Origin: Sulfurimonas sp.
Lineage (GTDB): Bacteria > Campylobacterota > Campylobacteria > Campylobacterales > Sulfurimonadaceae
Reading direction: 5' to 3'
Assembly (NCBI GenBank): GCA_030949825.1
Contig: JAUZSC010000043.1
Location: 1-43,256 of the forward strand
DNA length: 43,256 nucleotides
Shown: piece by piece, positions 15,439 to 26,502 of the stretch
Numbering within the stretch: the first letter of the stretch is position 1
Layout of the letters: each line of letters opens with the position of its first letter
Position numbers and translations under genes: made by a program
The notes under the pieces: model-generated
The model's input: the letters and a program-made list of their open reading frames with translations, nothing else
The model's database searches: none
Told to the model about the DNA's origin: nothing

Positions 15439-16521
15439 ATGTTAGTCCATATTTGTTGTAGTGTGGATTCACACTTTTTTTTAGAAAAACTCCAAGAAGA
15501 TTATCCAGAAGAAAAACTCACTGGATTCTTCTACGATCCTAACATTCACCCCTACTCCGAATACCAACTTCGTCTTTTAGATGTACAGCGTTCATGTAAA
15601 AAACTTGGCATCGAAGTTCTTGAGGGCGAGTATGATTATGAAAACTGGTTACAAGCTGTTCGTGGCTTAGAAAATGAGCCTGAAAAAGGTGCACGTTGTG
15701 AAGTGTGTTTTGACAAAAGATTCTCAGTGAGTGCAGAAAAAGCCTTAGAACTCGGGGAAGATAAAATCACTACTACCCTCCTCGTTAGTCCATTAAAATC
15801 CCAAGAACAGCTCAAGCGTGTAGGTGATGCTTTTTATGAAAAAAATGGTGTTGAGTTTATTGCAGTAGATTACCGCTCAAACGGTGGAACTCAGGATCAA
15901 AGTCGTGTAACAAAAGAAGAGCAACTTTACCGTCAAGATTATTGTGGTTGTATTTTTGGTTTAACAATGCAAAGAGACCAGCAAGACAAACTTATGGACG
16001 AGATGTTTTCTCCACTTTCTGGTAATACTCTCCCAGCATCTATTGAAGAAAGACTAGAGATGTATAAGTATAGAATGCAACTCGATGATGAAGAGACAAA
16101 CTATAAGATTATAAAACAAAAGTTTTTAAATTATCGACAATTTTCTTTTAGACTTTTGCAGGGAAAAACAAAAACTTTAGACTCTTATGCCCTTTCCTAT
16201 TCAACACTCCCAAGAAAAAGAGCTCAAGGAAAAATAGAGTTTGAGCATAATGGCATTCATTATTTCAACCGTGAAGAAATCAAATTTATTACACTTTCAT
16301 CTTTTAATAGCCTTGCAAATACGGAGTATAAAAATATGAAAGAACTTATTTTTGATCCTCTTGATTTTACTCAAGAACTTAAAATTAGAAAAGAACTATT
16401 AGAATCAGATTACGACCTCACTCCTATTATAGTAGTAGATGAAATCATAAGTTCAAAACTCACTATAGAACTCCATGCAAAAACTTACGAGGACACAAAA
16501 GAAAAACTAATCATTTTATAA
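15439..16521 (+). CDS. queH: Epoxyqueuosine reductase QueH
   Basis: Catalyses the last step of queuosine biosynthesis, reducing epoxyqueuosine in tRNA anticodons. It is the QueH (DUF208) type, unrelated to cobalamin-dependent QueG. Metal-binding cysteines are visible in HICCSVDS, in ARCEVCF and in YCGCIFG. The 360 residues exceed the usual 180-220; the extra C-terminal half (from about residue 200, MYKYRMQLDDEE onward) is a lineage extension without a family I can name. It follows lysS by four bases, probably in the same transcript. Confidence 0.88.
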   Translation: MLVHICCSVDSHFFLEKLQEDYPEEKLTGFFYDPNIHPYSEYQLRLLDVQRSCKKLGIEVLEGEYDYENWLQAVRGLENEPEKGARCEVCFDKRFSVSAEKALELGEDKITTTLLVSPLKSQEQLKRVGDAFYEKNGVEFIAVDYRSNGGTQDQSRVTKEEQLYRQDYCGCIFGLTMQRDQQDKLMDEMFSPLSGNTLPASIEERLEMYKYRMQLDDEETNYKIIKQKFLNYRQFSFRLLQGKTKTLDSYALSYSTLPRKRAQGKIEFEHNGIHYFNREEIKFITLSSFNSLANTEYKNMKELIFDPLDFTQELKIRKELLESDYDLTPIIVVDEIISSKLTIELHAKTYEDTKEKLIIL

Positions 16522-16568
16522 TGTAATTTAGGGTAAAATAATCAAAATTATTTACAAGGCTCTACTTT

Positions 16569-17015
16569 ATGATTATGGATGTTATGGAAATACAAGAGAT
16601 TATTCCTCACCGTTACCCTTTTTTACTTTTAGATCGCGTTACTGACATAGTTCCAAATGAAACACTCGTTGGTTTTAAAAATGTAACTATTGGCGATAAT
16701 ATTTTTCAAGGTCATTTTCCAGGTCATCCAATATATCCTGGTGTTATGATTTTAGAAGGAATGGCGCAAGCTGGTGGCATCTTAGCTTTTAAAAGTATGG
16801 ACATGACAAAAGAAGAAGCTGCAAATAAAGTAGTTTACTTTATGAGTATAGATAAAGCAAAATTCCGTTCACCTGTTACTCCAGGCGATAGACTAGAATA
16901 TAAAATCACAGTTATAAAACAAAAAGGTGCTATTTGGGTACTTAAAGGTGAGGCTTTTGTTGATGATAAACTTGTATCTGAAGCTGAACTTAAAGCAATG
17001 ATTGTTGATAAATAG
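16569..17015 (+). CDS. fabZ: 3-hydroxyacyl-ACP dehydratase FabZ
   Basis: Dehydrates 3-hydroxyacyl-ACP in fatty-acid elongation. A 148-residue hotdog-fold protein with [24 protein letters not shown] (catalytic histidine 49) and LEGMAQAGG (catalytic glutamate 63). AAGG lies about nine bases upstream of the ATG at 16569; a second possible start at 16575 would shorten it by two residues. It precedes lpxA, the common fabZ-lpxA pairing that links fatty-acid and lipid A synthesis through a shared 3-hydroxyacyl-ACP pool. Confidence 0.95.
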   Translation: MIMDVMEIQEIIPHRYPFLLLDRVTDIVPNETLVGFKNVTIGDNIFQGHFPGHPIYPGVMILEGMAQAGGILAFKSMDMTKEEAANKVVYFMSIDKAKFRSPVTPGDRLEYKITVIKQKGAIWVLKGEAFVDDKLVSEAELKAMIVDK

Positions 17016-17024
17016 GCTTTTATT

Positions 17025-17819
17025 TTGAGTACTAAAATATCCCCTCACGCTATCATTGAAGATGGTGCTGTAATTGGAAAAGATGTTGAAATTGCTGCTT
17101 TTTGTTTTATCTCTAAAAATTCTACAATTGGCGATGGCACTACAATCGCACATAACACTTGCATTTATGGAAAAACAACAATCGGAAAAAATAATAAAAT
17201 CTTTTCACATGCCGTTATTGGTTCAATTCCTCAAGATTTAAAGTTTAATGGTGAAGATGTTGAGCTGATTATTGGTGATGATAATACAATTAGAGAGTTT
17301 ACGCTATTTAACCCTGGAACAAAGGGTGGTGGTGGAAAAACTATTATTGGCAATCACAACTTATTTATGGGCTATGTGCATCTAGGACATGATGTCATCA
17401 TTGGAAATCATTGTATTTTGGCCAATGCTGCTACACTAGCAGGACATGTTGAGCTAGGTGATTATGTTGTAGTAGGTGGAATGACACCTATTCATCAGTT
17501 TATTCATATTGGTGACTACGCTATGATTGGTGGAGCTTCTGCACTTGCGCAGGATGTACCTCCATTTTGTATGGCTGAGGGAAATCGTGCAAATTTACGC
17601 GGTCTTAACTTAACAGGACTACGCAGACACCTCCAGAGAGAAGATATCAATGCATTAAAATCTGCATACAGAGAACTTTTTGAATCAGGACAGCCTTTAA
17701 AAGATACTGCGAGTAAAATACTAGAAGAAACAAGAAATCATTATGTAAATGATTTATGTAATTTTGTCTTAAAAACAAAAAGAGGGATTCCATTTGAAAG
17801 AAAGAAAACTGATGCTTAA
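17025..17819 (+). CDS. lpxA: UDP-GlcNAc acyltransferase LpxA
   Basis: First enzyme of lipid A synthesis; transfers a 3-hydroxyacyl chain from ACP to UDP-GlcNAc. The 264 residues form a left-handed beta helix of hexapeptide repeats (residues 1-190) and a C-terminal helical bundle. The catalytic histidine is H122 in HLGHDVIIGNHC. ILANAATLAGHVELGDYVVV and GGMTPIHQF follow, and GNRANLRGLNLTGLRR ends the helix. The start codon is TTG at 17025, ten bases after the fabZ stop. It is not preceded by a strong Shine-Dalgarno, so it is probably translated by coupling. Confidence 0.95.
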   Translation: MSTKISPHAIIEDGAVIGKDVEIAAFCFISKNSTIGDGTTIAHNTCIYGKTTIGKNNKIFSHAVIGSIPQDLKFNGEDVELIIGDDNTIREFTLFNPGTKGGGGKTIIGNHNLFMGYVHLGHDVIIGNHCILANAATLAGHVELGDYVVVGGMTPIHQFIHIGDYAMIGGASALAQDVPPFCMAEGNRANLRGLNLTGLRRHLQREDINALKSAYRELFESGQPLKDTASKILEETRNHYVNDLCNFVLKTKRGIPFERKKTDA

Positions 17820-17921
17820 AAATGCGCTAGTGCATTGGGCTTTCTGCCGAAGAAAACCAAGTGTTAACGGAGATAGCGAAATTACTTCCGATATCGATGC
17901 TTATAATAAGAGGAAAAATAT

Positions 17922-19169
17922 ATGACGACTAGAAATTGTAGCTTTTGTGATGCGACAGAGAATGAGGTTAATCCTTTAATCGCTGGAAACGGTGTTTATA
18001 TTTGTAAAAACTGTGTAACTTCAGCCTATAAAATTATGTTTGGTGATGAAACAAATACTACAACACAAGCAGATAATAAAGAGCTTACAGATGCTGTAAC
18101 TGAGCTTATGACACCAAAAGAGCTTAACAACTTTTTAAGTGAGTATATCATTGGTCAAGAAAGAGCAAGAAAACTTTTAAGTGTTGCTGTGTATAACCAT
18201 TATAAACGAATATTTAAAGATACTGACGCACTTGATGATGATACTGAAATTGCTAAATCAAATGTGCTTCTTATCGGGCCAACTGGTTCTGGTAAAACAC
18301 TTATGGCTCAAACAATTGCAAGAGTTTTAAATGTTCCTATCGCCATTGCAGATGCTACGAGTTTAACAGAAGCTGGATATGTTGGTGAAGATGTTGAAAA
18401 TATTTTAACTAAACTTCTTCAAGCTGCAGATGGAGACATTAAACGAGCGGAACAAGGCATAGTTTTTATTGATGAAGTAGATAAAATATCTCGCATGAGT
18501 GAAAATCGCTCTATCACAAGAGATGTTTCAGGTGAAGGTGTTCAACAAGCGCTTCTTAAAATTATAGAAGGCGCGCAGGTAAACATTCCACCAAAAGGTG
18601 GAAGAAAACATCCTAATCAAGAATTTACATCCATTGACACAACAGGTATTTTATTTATCTGTGGTGGTGCATTTGATGGTTTAAATGAAATATTAAAGAA
18701 AAAACAAGGTGAAAACATCTTAGGTTTTTCGCATGATAAAAAAACAAAAGAAGAACAAAATACCACCTACGATATGGTGGAGCCAGATGACTTAGTTTCT
18801 TATGGTTTAATCCCTGAACTTGTAGGTCGTCTACCAATCATTGCTTCACTAAGTGAGATTACAGAAGATGATATGGTTCGTATTTTAACTGAACCTAAAA
18901 ATTCTCTTGTTAAACAATATAAAAAACTTTTCTCCATTGATGAAGTTGAGCTTAACTTTGAAGAAGACGCACTACTCGCAATTGCAGAAAAAGCAATCAA
19001 AAGAAAAACTGGAGCCCGTGGACTTCGTGCAATTTTAGAAGAAAATATGATAGATATTATGTATGAACTTCCCGAATATGCTGGATATGAAGTTTTAATC
19101 ACAAAAGAAGTCATTGAAGATGGACAAGATCCTCTCTACATCAAAAAACAAACTAAAATCACAGCATAA
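17922..19169 (+). CDS. clpX: ClpX, ATPase subunit of ClpXP protease
   Basis: Unfolds tagged proteins for ClpP. The 415 residues hold an N-terminal zinc finger (C6, C9, C28, C31), Walker [10 protein letters not shown], the pore-region sequence [12 protein letters not shown], Walker [12 protein letters not shown], the RKHP loop and sensor motif [18 protein letters not shown] precedes the start. A 100-bp gap after lpxA gives room for its own promoter. It lies 12 bp before mreB, an arrangement known in related Campylobacterota. Confidence 0.96.
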   Translation: MTTRNCSFCDATENEVNPLIAGNGVYICKNCVTSAYKIMFGDETNTTTQADNKELTDAVTELMTPKELNNFLSEYIIGQERARKLLSVAVYNHYKRIFKDTDALDDDTEIAKSNVLLIGPTGSGKTLMAQTIARVLNVPIAIADATSLTEAGYVGEDVENILTKLLQAADGDIKRAEQGIVFIDEVDKISRMSENRSITRDVSGEGVQQALLKIIEGAQVNIPPKGGRKHPNQEFTSIDTTGILFICGGAFDGLNEILKKKQGENILGFSHDKKTKEEQNTTYDMVEPDDLVSYGLIPELVGRLPIIASLSEITEDDMVRILTEPKNSLVKQYKKLFSIDEVELNFEEDALLAIAEKAIKRKTGARGLRAILEENMIDIMYELPEYAGYEVLITKEVIEDGQDPLYIKKQTKITA

Positions 19170-19181
19170 GGCGTAAAACAT

Positions 19182-20219
19182 ATGATATTTAATAAAATAA
19201 TAGGACTTTTTTCAAATGATCTAGCAATAGATTTAGGAACGGCCAATACTATTGTAATTGCTAAGGGTAGAGGCATTATTATCAATGAACCTTCTGTTGT
19301 TGCTGTTAAAACTGAAAAATATGGGCAACAAAGAGTACTTGCAGTTGGACAAGAAGCAAAAGATATGGTCGGGAAAACTCCTGGAAATATTAAAGCAATT
19401 CGTCCAATGCGAGATGGTGTAATTGCTGACTTCGATATGACTGAAAAAATGATTCGAAAATTCATTGAAAAAGCACATGGTCGGTCATCTTTAATCAGTC
19501 CTAGAATCATTATTTGTGTACCATACGGTCTTACACAAGTTGAGCGAAAAGCAGTGCGTGAATCAGCACTTAGTGCTGGTGCGCGTGAGGTTTTTCTTAT
19601 TGAAGAACCTATGGCAGCTGCTATTGGCTCAGGGATTAATATTCGTGAACCGCAAGGTCATTTAGTTGTAGATATCGGTGGTGGTACTACCGAGATTGGT
19701 GTTGTTTCTCTTGGTGGACTTGTTCTGTCAAAATCAATCCGTACAGCTGGTGATAAAATAGATGCAGCCCTTGTGAGTTATGTAAGAAAAAAATACAATC
19801 TTCTCATAGGTGAGCGTGTTGCTGAAGAGATTAAGATAAACATAGGTACAGCTATGACACTTGATGAAGAGGTTACTATGATTGTCAATGGTCGGGATCA
19901 AGTTGAAGGGCTTTTAAGCTCTGTTGAACTTACTTCTGAAGATGCACGAGAAGCGATGAAAGACCCACTTCGTGAAATTGCAGAAGCGCTGCGTGATGTA
20001 CTTGAAAAAATGCCACCAGATTTAGCAGGGGATATTGTTAACCACGGTATCATACTAACAGGTGGTGGTGCACTTATTCGTCAGCTTGATAAATATCTAT
20101 CTAATATTGTAAGAATTCCTGTTTTTGTTGCTGATGAACCGCTCCTTGCTGTTGCTAGAGGAACTGGTCGTGCACTCGAAGAGATAGACTTACTCCAAGA
20201 ACTTTTCGATAATGAATAA
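19182..20219 (+). CDS. mreB: Rod-shape actin MreB
   Basis: Bacterial actin that organises lateral cell-wall synthesis at the inner membrane. The 345 residues show the actin-fold nucleotide motifs AIDLGTANTIV near the N-terminus, HLVVDIGGGTTEIGVVSLGG mid-protein and HGIILTGGGALIRQLDKYL near the C-terminus. An N-terminal amphipathic stretch (MIFNKIIGLFSND) fits membrane attachment. It overlaps mreC by eight bases, consistent with co-translation. Confidence 0.97.
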   Translation: MIFNKIIGLFSNDLAIDLGTANTIVIAKGRGIIINEPSVVAVKTEKYGQQRVLAVGQEAKDMVGKTPGNIKAIRPMRDGVIADFDMTEKMIRKFIEKAHGRSSLISPRIIICVPYGLTQVERKAVRESALSAGAREVFLIEEPMAAAIGSGINIREPQGHLVVDIGGGTTEIGVVSLGGLVLSKSIRTAGDKIDAALVSYVRKKYNLLIGERVAEEIKINIGTAMTLDEEVTMIVNGRDQVEGLLSSVELTSEDAREAMKDPLREIAEALRDVLEKMPPDLAGDIVNHGIILTGGGALIRQLDKYLSNIVRIPVFVADEPLLAVARGTGRALEEIDLLQELFDNE

Positions 20220-20973
20220 AGAGCTTTTTAGCTTTTTATTTGTTTTCATTGCTCTTTTAGTAGGAGCACTTTACTTTAGTGACCTGATTCAAAATCCTTT
20301 TATAAAATCTCTTAATTCTATCAAAACAAGTTACCATAAGAGCATTAAATTTACTCAAAACACTATTGACAAACACTTTTTCCAAGCCCAAACCATTAAA
20401 AAATTAAAAGAAGAACTCCAAGAATATGAAAACAATCACCTTGTAATGCAACAATTGGCTTCAGAAGTTCATGACCTGTTCCAAGAGAATAAATCAAGTT
20501 TAAAATCAAATCCCTCTGCCCAACTTGTTCGTGTTATATCTTATGAAAAGTTTGGAAACTTTAACCGCTTATGGATAGATATACCCGATTATAATGCTTC
20601 TAAAATTTATGGACTTGCATACAAAGAAGTTGTAGCCGGAATAATAATACCAAAAAATAATCGTCCGCTAGCCTTACTTAACAAGGACATTAAAAGTACT
20701 TATGCTGTTCAAATCGGAGCATCAGAGGCTCCGGGAATTGCACAAGGAAATAACAGTGAAAATATTATTATCAAATACATTCCAGCATGGCTAGAGATTA
20801 AAAAAGGTGATGAAGTGACAACTTCAGGACTTGATAATATCTTCTTTAAAGGCTTAAAAGTAGGTAAAGTAGTCTCAGTTTCAAAGTCTAATGGCTTCCA
20901 AGATGCTATTGTCATACCCTATTACAATTCAAATGATCCAAGCTACTTTCATATGACTAGGACTAAACGATGA
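20212..20973 (+). CDS. mreC: Rod-shape protein MreC
   Basis: A 253-residue bitopic inner-membrane protein with one N-terminal helix (residues 5-24), a periplasmic coiled coil (about 50-95) and a beta-barrel domain (about 100-250) containing KGDEVTTSGLDNIFFKGLKV. That last block is the well-conserved MreC signature. It scaffolds MreB with the elongation penicillin-binding proteins. Starts inside mreB and ends overlapping the next gene (ATGA). No mreD follows. Confidence 0.93.
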   Translation: MNKELFSFLFVFIALLVGALYFSDLIQNPFIKSLNSIKTSYHKSIKFTQNTIDKHFFQAQTIKKLKEELQEYENNHLVMQQLASEVHDLFQENKSSLKSNPSAQLVRVISYEKFGNFNRLWIDIPDYNASKIYGLAYKEVVAGIIIPKNNRPLALLNKDIKSTYAVQIGASEAPGIAQGNNSENIIIKYIPAWLEIKKGDEVTTSGLDNIFFKGLKVGKVVSVSKSNGFQDAIVIPYYNSNDPSYFHMTRTKR

Positions 20974-21711
20974 GATTTATACTTTTAATATTCTTAGCAT
21001 TTTCACAAATATTTGCAAATGACACAAAACAAGAAGTAACTATTGGTGCTGGACCTTTTGCTCAAACGCAGCCTTATGTAAATGTAGATGCAAAAATTAT
21101 TGCTTCACCTGTTTTGTTTTTTGATAATGAACTTTTTTACATCCGTTGGAGTAGAGCTGGTGTCTATTTTCTTGGTGACAAACAAGATGATTTTTCTTGG
21201 GCATTTTCTTTAACACTACAACCAAGAGTGTATGGTTATGAGTCCTCAGATATTCTCGGAATGGACAAACGAGAAGAAACTTGGGAAGGTGGTTTAGCAT
21301 TGAGTGCTAAAAAAGAAGATGCATATATTGAAATTATGATACTAAATGATTTGTTAAATAAATATAATTCTTGGATTTTAAAAACAGAAATTGGCTACGA
21401 ATTTGAGCTTGCTAAGTTTTCAATTTATCCTAGTTTTATCGCTGTTTATCAAACATCAAAATTTCTTAATTATTATTACGGTGTAAAAAAATAATGAGGC
21501 TGTGCTAAGAGGCGAATCAGCATATACTCCAGATGCTGGATTTCAACTTGGAGTTCAAACATATATAAAATATCCTCTCACAAAAAACTTCTCTGCACTT
21601 GTAAACTTAAGAGCCGATAGATTACCATCATCTGCATATTCTAGCACTATCGTAGAAGATAAATACATTTACTCAGGATTAGCTTCTCTTATATATACTT
21701 TTACTTATTAA
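20970..21711 (+). pseudogene. MipA/OmpV-like outer-membrane protein, one apparent frameshift
   Basis: Signal peptide MRFILLIFLAFSQIFA is followed by a beta-rich protein that begins EVTIGAGPFAQTQPYV and ends LASLIYTFTY, a terminal aromatic as in barrel proteins. The frame is broken at a seven-A run (21485-21491). With six As it reads through YYYGVKNNEAVLRGESAY, matching the second half. The joined product is about 246 residues, typical of MipA/OmpV proteins, which interact with murein enzymes. It overlaps the mreC stop, so it belongs to the mre operon. Whether the shift is real is open. Confidence 0.75.
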
Positions 21712-21720
21712 TAAACTCTA

Positions 21721-21759
21721 AAAAAAGCATTTAAACTCATCAAGTTTTAAGTGCTTTTT
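21721..21759 (+). terminator. Rho-independent terminator after the mre operon
   Basis: AAAAAGCATTTAAACT and AGTTTTAAGTGCTTTTT form a long stem with one bulge and one mismatch around a short CATCA loop, ending in Ts. A TATAAT box at 21763-21768 follows directly and probably starts carB transcription. Confidence 0.75.
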
Positions 21760-21805
21760 ACCTATAATAAACAAATTTTTTCTATACAAATATTAAAGGT
21801 AAAAA

Positions 21806-24800
21806 ATGCCAAAACGCACCGACATTAATACTATTTTACTTATAGGTTCTGGTCCAATTGTCATTGGCCAAGCTTGTGAATTTGACTACTCTGGAACACA
21901 GGCTGTCAAAACACTCAAAGACTTAGGTTACAGAGTCGTTCTTATTAACTCAAATCCGGCAACGATTATGACTGATCCTGAATTTGCTGATCGAACATAT
22001 ATAGAGCCTATCAAAGAAGATGTTATTGCTAAAATCATTAAAGCTGAAAATGTAGATGCAATCTTACCTACAATGGGTGGACAAACTGCATTAAATGTTG
22101 CAACATCCATGTATGAAAAAGGTATGCTTGAGGGAATCGAATTTTTAGGTGCAACTCCAGAGGCTATCCATAAAGGTGAAGACCGTTCAGCTTTTAACGA
22201 TGCCATGGAAAAAATTGGCATGGATTTACCAAAAAGTAGAAATGCCTACAGTGTTGATGAAGCCATAACTGCCGTTAAAGAGATTGGTTTTCCAGTCATT
22301 AGTAGAGCTTCTTTTACACTTGCTGGTGGTGGTTCTGGTGTAGCATATAACATGGAAGAGTTCAAAAAACTAGCCCAAGAAGGCATCGCAGCATCTCCCG
22401 TAAATGAAATCGAAATTATGGAATCTATGCTTGGTTGGAAAGAATACGAGATGGAAGTTATCCGCGATAGAAATGATAACTGTATCATTGTTTGTACCAT
22501 TGAAAATTTCGACCCTATGGGCGTTCATACAGGAGACTCAATAACTGTAGCCCCAGCTCTCACACTTACAGATAAAGAATATCAAAGAATGCGCGACGCG
22601 TCTTTTGCAATTTTAAGAGAAATCGGTGTTGATACGGGTGGGTCAAATGTTCAGTTTTCAATCTGTCCAAAAACTGGAAGAATGATTGTCATTGAGATGA
22701 ACCCTCGTGTTTCACGCTCTTCTGCTCTTGCATCTAAGGCTACTGGTTATCCTATTGCAAAGGTTGCAACACTTCTTGCAGTTGGCTTTACGCTCGATGA
22801 AATCACAAATGATATAACAGGAACACCTGCCTCATTTGAACCAGTAATCGATTATGTTGTTACAAAAATACCTCGTTTTACATTTGAGAAATTTCCAGAA
22901 GCTGTAAGTACTTTAAGCACAAGTATGAAGTCAGTTGGTGAAATTATGGCAATTGGTAGAACTTTTAAAGAATCTATGCAAAAAGCACTTTGTTCCCTTG
23001 AAACTGATCTTTGTGGATTTAACGAGATAGATGCAGATATAGAATTTGTAAAACATGAAATTCGTCGTCCAAATGCAGACAGAATGCTCTATGTCGCTGA
23101 GGGTTTTCGTCGTGGAATGAGCATCGAAGAGATGTACGATACTTGTCAAATAGACCATTGGTTTCTTTACCAACTTCAAGAGATAATAGCATCTGAGAAT
23201 GCCCTTACTGATAGGGTTCTTTTTGACGCGGACTTAATGCGTACTCTAAAAGTAGATGGTTTTTCAGATAAAAGAATAGCTCAACTTATCCTTAAAAATT
23301 CACAACATACAGTAAGTGAAGATGAAGTCTACAAAGCAAGAAAAGCATTAGGTATTTCTTTAGAGTACAATGAGGTCGACACCTGTTCCGCTGAATTTAA
23401 AGCACTTACTCCGTATCTTTATTCGACTACAAATATCACACAACTTCCAAATGTTAAAAGTAGAGTAAGTGATAAGAAAAAAGTTCTTATTTTAGGTGGT
23501 GGACCAAACAGAATCGGACAAGGAATCGAGTTTGATTACTGTTGTGTTCACGCTGCTTTTGCACTAAAAGAGATGGATATTGAGTGTATTATGTACAACT
23601 GTAACCCTGAAACTGTTTCAACAGATTATGATACTTCAGATGTACTTTATTTTGAACCTATAGACTTTGAACATGTTAGAGAAGTTATAGAAAATGAGCA
23701 ACCAGATGGCATCATCGTACACTTTGGTGGACAAACTCCTTTAAAACTCGCAGATGCACTTACAAAAATCGGTGCAAAAATAGTTGGTACAACTTCGGCT
23801 GTTATAGATTTAGCAGAAGATAGAGAACAATTTTCAAACTTTGTTATCAAACATGGACTAAAACAACCAGACAATGGCTTAGCACGCAAAAAAGAAGAAG
23901 CTGGTTCAATAGCTGAAAAACTTGGATTTCCAGTACTTGTACGCCCTTCTTTTGTTCTTGGTGGTCGGGGTATGAAGATAGTTTACTCACATGAAGAACT
24001 TGAGCAGTACATGGCACTTGCCATTTCAGTATCGCACGAAGCACCTGTTTTAATAGACAAGTTTTTAGATCAAGCTATCGAGCTCGATGTTGATTGTATT
24101 TCTGATGGTACTGATATTTATATCGGTTCTGTTATGCAGCATATTGAAGAAGCTGGAATTCACTCTGGTGATTCAGCTTGTTCTTTACCTCCTGTAAATC
24201 TAACAGAAGCGATGATAGAAAAGGTCGAACAACAAACTAAAGTAATCGCGCTTGGTCTTGGTGTAGTTGGACTTATGAATGTTCAGTACGCAATCTATAG
24301 GGATGAGATTTATTTGATAGAAGTAAATCCTAGAGCTTCTCGAACTGTTCCATTTGTAAGTAAGGCAACTGGTATGCCATTGGCAAAAGTTGCAACGCGC
24401 GTTATGCTTGGTGAAACACTCCGGGATGCACTTGATTATTATGACAAGTACGATATTGTTCAAGAGACTAAGGGCTTACTCAAACCAAAACTTAAAGGGC
24501 ATGTTTCTGTAAAAGAAGCTGTTTTTCCTTTTCATAAACTTTATGGTGCAGACTTAGTTCTAAGCCCTGAAATGAAATCAACGGGTGAAGTAATGGGAAT
24601 TTCTTCAAACTTTGGTGTTAGTTTTGCAAAAGCACAATTATCTGCTGGAAATAAAATTCCAACAGGAGGAACTTGTTTTCTTTCATTTGTAGATGCGGAC
24701 AAGCAACATGCTTCAGAAATAGGCAGAGGTCTTCTTAAACATGGTTTTAAACTTGTTGCTACAAAAGGAACGCAATCTATTTTAGAAGAAGCTGGCATCC

Positions 24801-25063
24801 TATGCGAGCGAGTTCTAAAAATATCTGAAGGTCGTCCAAATATCGAAGACAGTATGAAAAATGATGAAATTGCAATGGCGATTAACACTTCAGATAACAA
24901 TACATCTAAAAAAGATGCAACAGTAATTCGTCAAGAAGTACTTAGACGAAATATACCTTACTTTACAACACTCAGTGCTGCAAGAGCTTTAATCTTAGCA
25001 CTTGATGAAATGAAAAATGACGCATGGTCGAATCCAAAAGCACTGCAAGACTTTTTAGTATAA
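21806..25063 (+). CDS. carB: Carbamoyl-phosphate synthase large subunit
   Basis: Makes carbamoyl phosphate from bicarbonate, ammonia and two ATP for arginine and pyrimidines. The 1085 residues are the standard two-lobed form. The first carboxyphosphate lobe starts [20 protein letters not shown]. The second starts at about residue 552, [20 protein letters not shown]. Each has an ATP-grasp block, and a C-terminal MGS-like allosteric domain ([20 protein letters not shown]) closes it. AAAGGT lies upstream of the start. The partner carA is not in the window, as in many Campylobacterota where the two are unlinked. Confidence 0.97.
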   Translation: MPKRTDINTILLIGSGPIVIGQACEFDYSGTQAVKTLKDLGYRVVLINSNPATIMTDPEFADRTYIEPIKEDVIAKIIKAENVDAILPTMGGQTALNVATSMYEKGMLEGIEFLGATPEAIHKGEDRSAFNDAMEKIGMDLPKSRNAYSVDEAITAVKEIGFPVISRASFTLAGGGSGVAYNMEEFKKLAQEGIAASPVNEIEIMESMLGWKEYEMEVIRDRNDNCIIVCTIENFDPMGVHTGDSITVAPALTLTDKEYQRMRDASFAILREIGVDTGGSNVQFSICPKTGRMIVIEMNPRVSRSSALASKATGYPIAKVATLLAVGFTLDEITNDITGTPASFEPVIDYVVTKIPRFTFEKFPEAVSTLSTSMKSVGEIMAIGRTFKESMQKALCSLETDLCGFNEIDADIEFVKHEIRRPNADRMLYVAEGFRRGMSIEEMYDTCQIDHWFLYQLQEIIASENALTDRVLFDADLMRTLKVDGFSDKRIAQLILKNSQHTVSEDEVYKARKALGISLEYNEVDTCSAEFKALTPYLYSTTNITQLPNVKSRVSDKKKVLILGGGPNRIGQGIEFDYCCVHAAFALKEMDIECIMYNCNPETVSTDYDTSDVLYFEPIDFEHVREVIENEQPDGIIVHFGGQTPLKLADALTKIGAKIVGTTSAVIDLAEDREQFSNFVIKHGLKQPDNGLARKKEEAGSIAEKLGFPVLVRPSFVLGGRGMKIVYSHEELEQYMALAISVSHEAPVLIDKFLDQAIELDVDCISDGTDIYIGSVMQHIEEAGIHSGDSACSLPPVNLTEAMIEKVEQQTKVIALGLGVVGLMNVQYAIYRDEIYLIEVNPRASRTVPFVSKATGMPLAKVATRVMLGETLRDALDYYDKYDIVQETKGLLKPKLKGHVSVKEAVFPFHKLYGADLVLSPEMKSTGEVMGISSNFGVSFAKAQLSAGNKIPTGGTCFLSFVDADKQHASEIGRGLLKHGFKLVATKGTQSILEEAGILCERVLKISEGRPNIEDSMKNDEIAMAINTSDNNTSKKDATVIRQEVLRRNIPYFTTLSAARALILALDEMKNDAWSNPKALQDFLV

Positions 25064-25497
25064 GTCGCTCTATTGTTCTTACGCAAACCGACACTACTGT
25101 CGGTTTTGTTTCACAAAATAAAACTCAATTAGAAATCATAAAATCAAGAGACACTTCAAAAGAATTTTTAAAAGTCTTCTCTAGTTTTAAAGAGCTCGCA
25201 TTTACATCTCTAAGAATTCCTCCTAAGCATAAAAATACTCTCAGACGCTCAAAAAGAACTACTTTTATTGTAAAAAGTAGAGCCTTTAGAATTGCGCAGT
25301 ATCCATCAAATTCTCAAATACTACGAGACCTAAAATGGAACTACTCTACATCTGCAAATGAACGCTCTAAAAACTTTGTATTTAGTTTCTGTGAGGATAA
25401 AGCTGATATAATCATAGAAGATAAAAATGGACTCCGTGAAAATAGTTCTTCGCACTTGATAAAAATAAATAATCTAAAAAAGGTGAGAATACGATGA
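25024..25497 (+). CDS. Short YrdC/Sua5-like protein
   Basis: A 157-residue protein with [16 protein letters not shown] near the start, equivalent to the TDT-YGL motif of YrdC/Sua5 threonylcarbamoyl-AMP synthases, then [13 protein letters not shown] and [16 protein letters not shown]. These synthases make the precursor of t6A in tRNA. The protein is shorter than TsaC (about 190), but similar short forms occur in Campylobacterota. The only usable start is ATG 25024, which overlaps carB by 40 bp; no ATG, GTG or TTG lies between it and the conserved motif. The stop overlaps the next gene (ATGA). Confidence 0.7.
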   Translation: MVESKSTARLFSISRSIVLTQTDTTVGFVSQNKTQLEIIKSRDTSKEFLKVFSSFKELAFTSLRIPPKHKNTLRRSKRTTFIVKSRAFRIAQYPSNSQILRDLKWNYSTSANERSKNFVFSFCEDKADIIIEDKNGLRENSSSHLIKINNLKKVRIR

Positions 25498-25935
25498 GTA
25501 AACTTGTACAAGCATTCTTAACTGGTGCATTTTTTACATTTTTTATAGATTTTTTTCTTTTTTTAGGAATAAAAATCAATTACATCGACTTGTATGAAAT
25601 AGACTTGTATTATAATGTTTTGTTCGCAGATAATCAAAATATTTTTATATACCTCTTTTTTACTCTTTTATTTGGCTATATAATAACCTATCTTGAGCAT
25701 GTTAAAATTGGGTTTATAGTGATCGGGGGTATGTTTGTCTTAAGCACTCTCAACGCTTGTACCTACTATAGGACATGAAGTCGGTTCTCACATGCTGCAA
25801 ACTAAAAATGTAAAGTTTCACGATTCTAAATATGTCTACAAAGGTGATATTTACTACGATGGAAGGAAACAAGTTACATTTTACGACTATGATTTACAAA
25901 AAATACTAACATTAAATAAAAAGGATTTAAAATAA
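25494..25935 (+). pseudogene. Conserved membrane protein, one apparent frameshift
   Basis: Three hydrophobic segments within the first 90 residues (LTGAFFTFFIDFFLFLG, IFIYLFFTLLFGYIITYL, IGFIVIGGMFVLSTL). The frame then ends at 25778. One base earlier or later around 25755-25762 the reading continues PTIGHEVGSHMLQ through VYKGDIYYDGRKQVTFYD to a stop at 25935 that overlaps the next start (TAATG). The joined protein would be about 146 residues. I recognise no family. Coupled to both neighbours, so likely one operon from carB or the YrdC-like gene onward. Confidence 0.6.
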
Positions 25936-26496
25936 TGCAATTTAATTCAATAGCATCTGGAGTAGCACTTGGAAGTGCTGGAATAGCGATGATGAGTATC
26001 CTTACAGGATGCGAAGCACCACAAGAACAACAACAAAATAGATTTTTAGTAATAGAACAACAGGCTAATGGAAAATATATCGTTGTTGAAGAGATGCCAA
26101 CCGATGGTCCATCTCGCGCTATCATCCGCGAAAAAGATGTCAATGGGAATACTGTTGAGCGTTTTATGAATGAAGCAGAGATGAAATCTCTAGCTGAGCA
26201 AGAGTACCAAAAAGTTCAAAATGGAACTTCTGAAACCACGCAAGACAATGGTGGAAATGGTGGCGGAGGAATGGGACTCGCTGGAACTATTTTAGCTGTT
26301 GCCGCAGGTTCATTGATGGGAAATATGATTGGAAATGCTTTGATGAATAACAAGAACTTTTCTAAAAATGCAAAAACTTCAAACAAAAGTGCTTATTCTC
26401 GTTCAGCAGCATCGCGTGCATCTAAGAGTACAAGTAAAAGAAGCTTTTTTTGGAAGTTCATCACGAAAATCTTCATCTCGAAGTTTCGGTGGTTAG
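25935..26496 (+). CDS. UPF0323 lipoprotein, frameshift near the C-terminus
   Basis: Resembles the Campylobacter/Helicobacter UPF0323 lipoproteins: lipobox LTGC, FLVIEQQANGKYIVVEEMPT, GPSRAIIREKDVNGN and a glycine-rich segment before a second hydrophobic stretch (LAGTILAVAAGSLMGNMIG). As written the frame runs to 26525. With one T fewer in the seven-T run at 26445-26451 it ends earlier, FFGSSSRKSSSRSFGG at 26496, which is the serine/glycine tail expected for the family and leaves a clean gap to the next start. Paired with a YgiC-like ligase, as E. coli ygiB is with ygiC. Confidence 0.8.
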
Positions 26497-26502
26497 GTCA
26501 AA

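Noticed and set aside
17820..17836. Near-palindrome AATGCGCTAGTGCATT after lpxA
   Set aside because: Short, imperfect, no T-tail; not enough for a terminator or operator call.
21928..24900. Several open frames on the minus strand opposite carB
   Set aside because: They mirror codon structure of a complete, conserved carB and have no start signals or recognisable domains.
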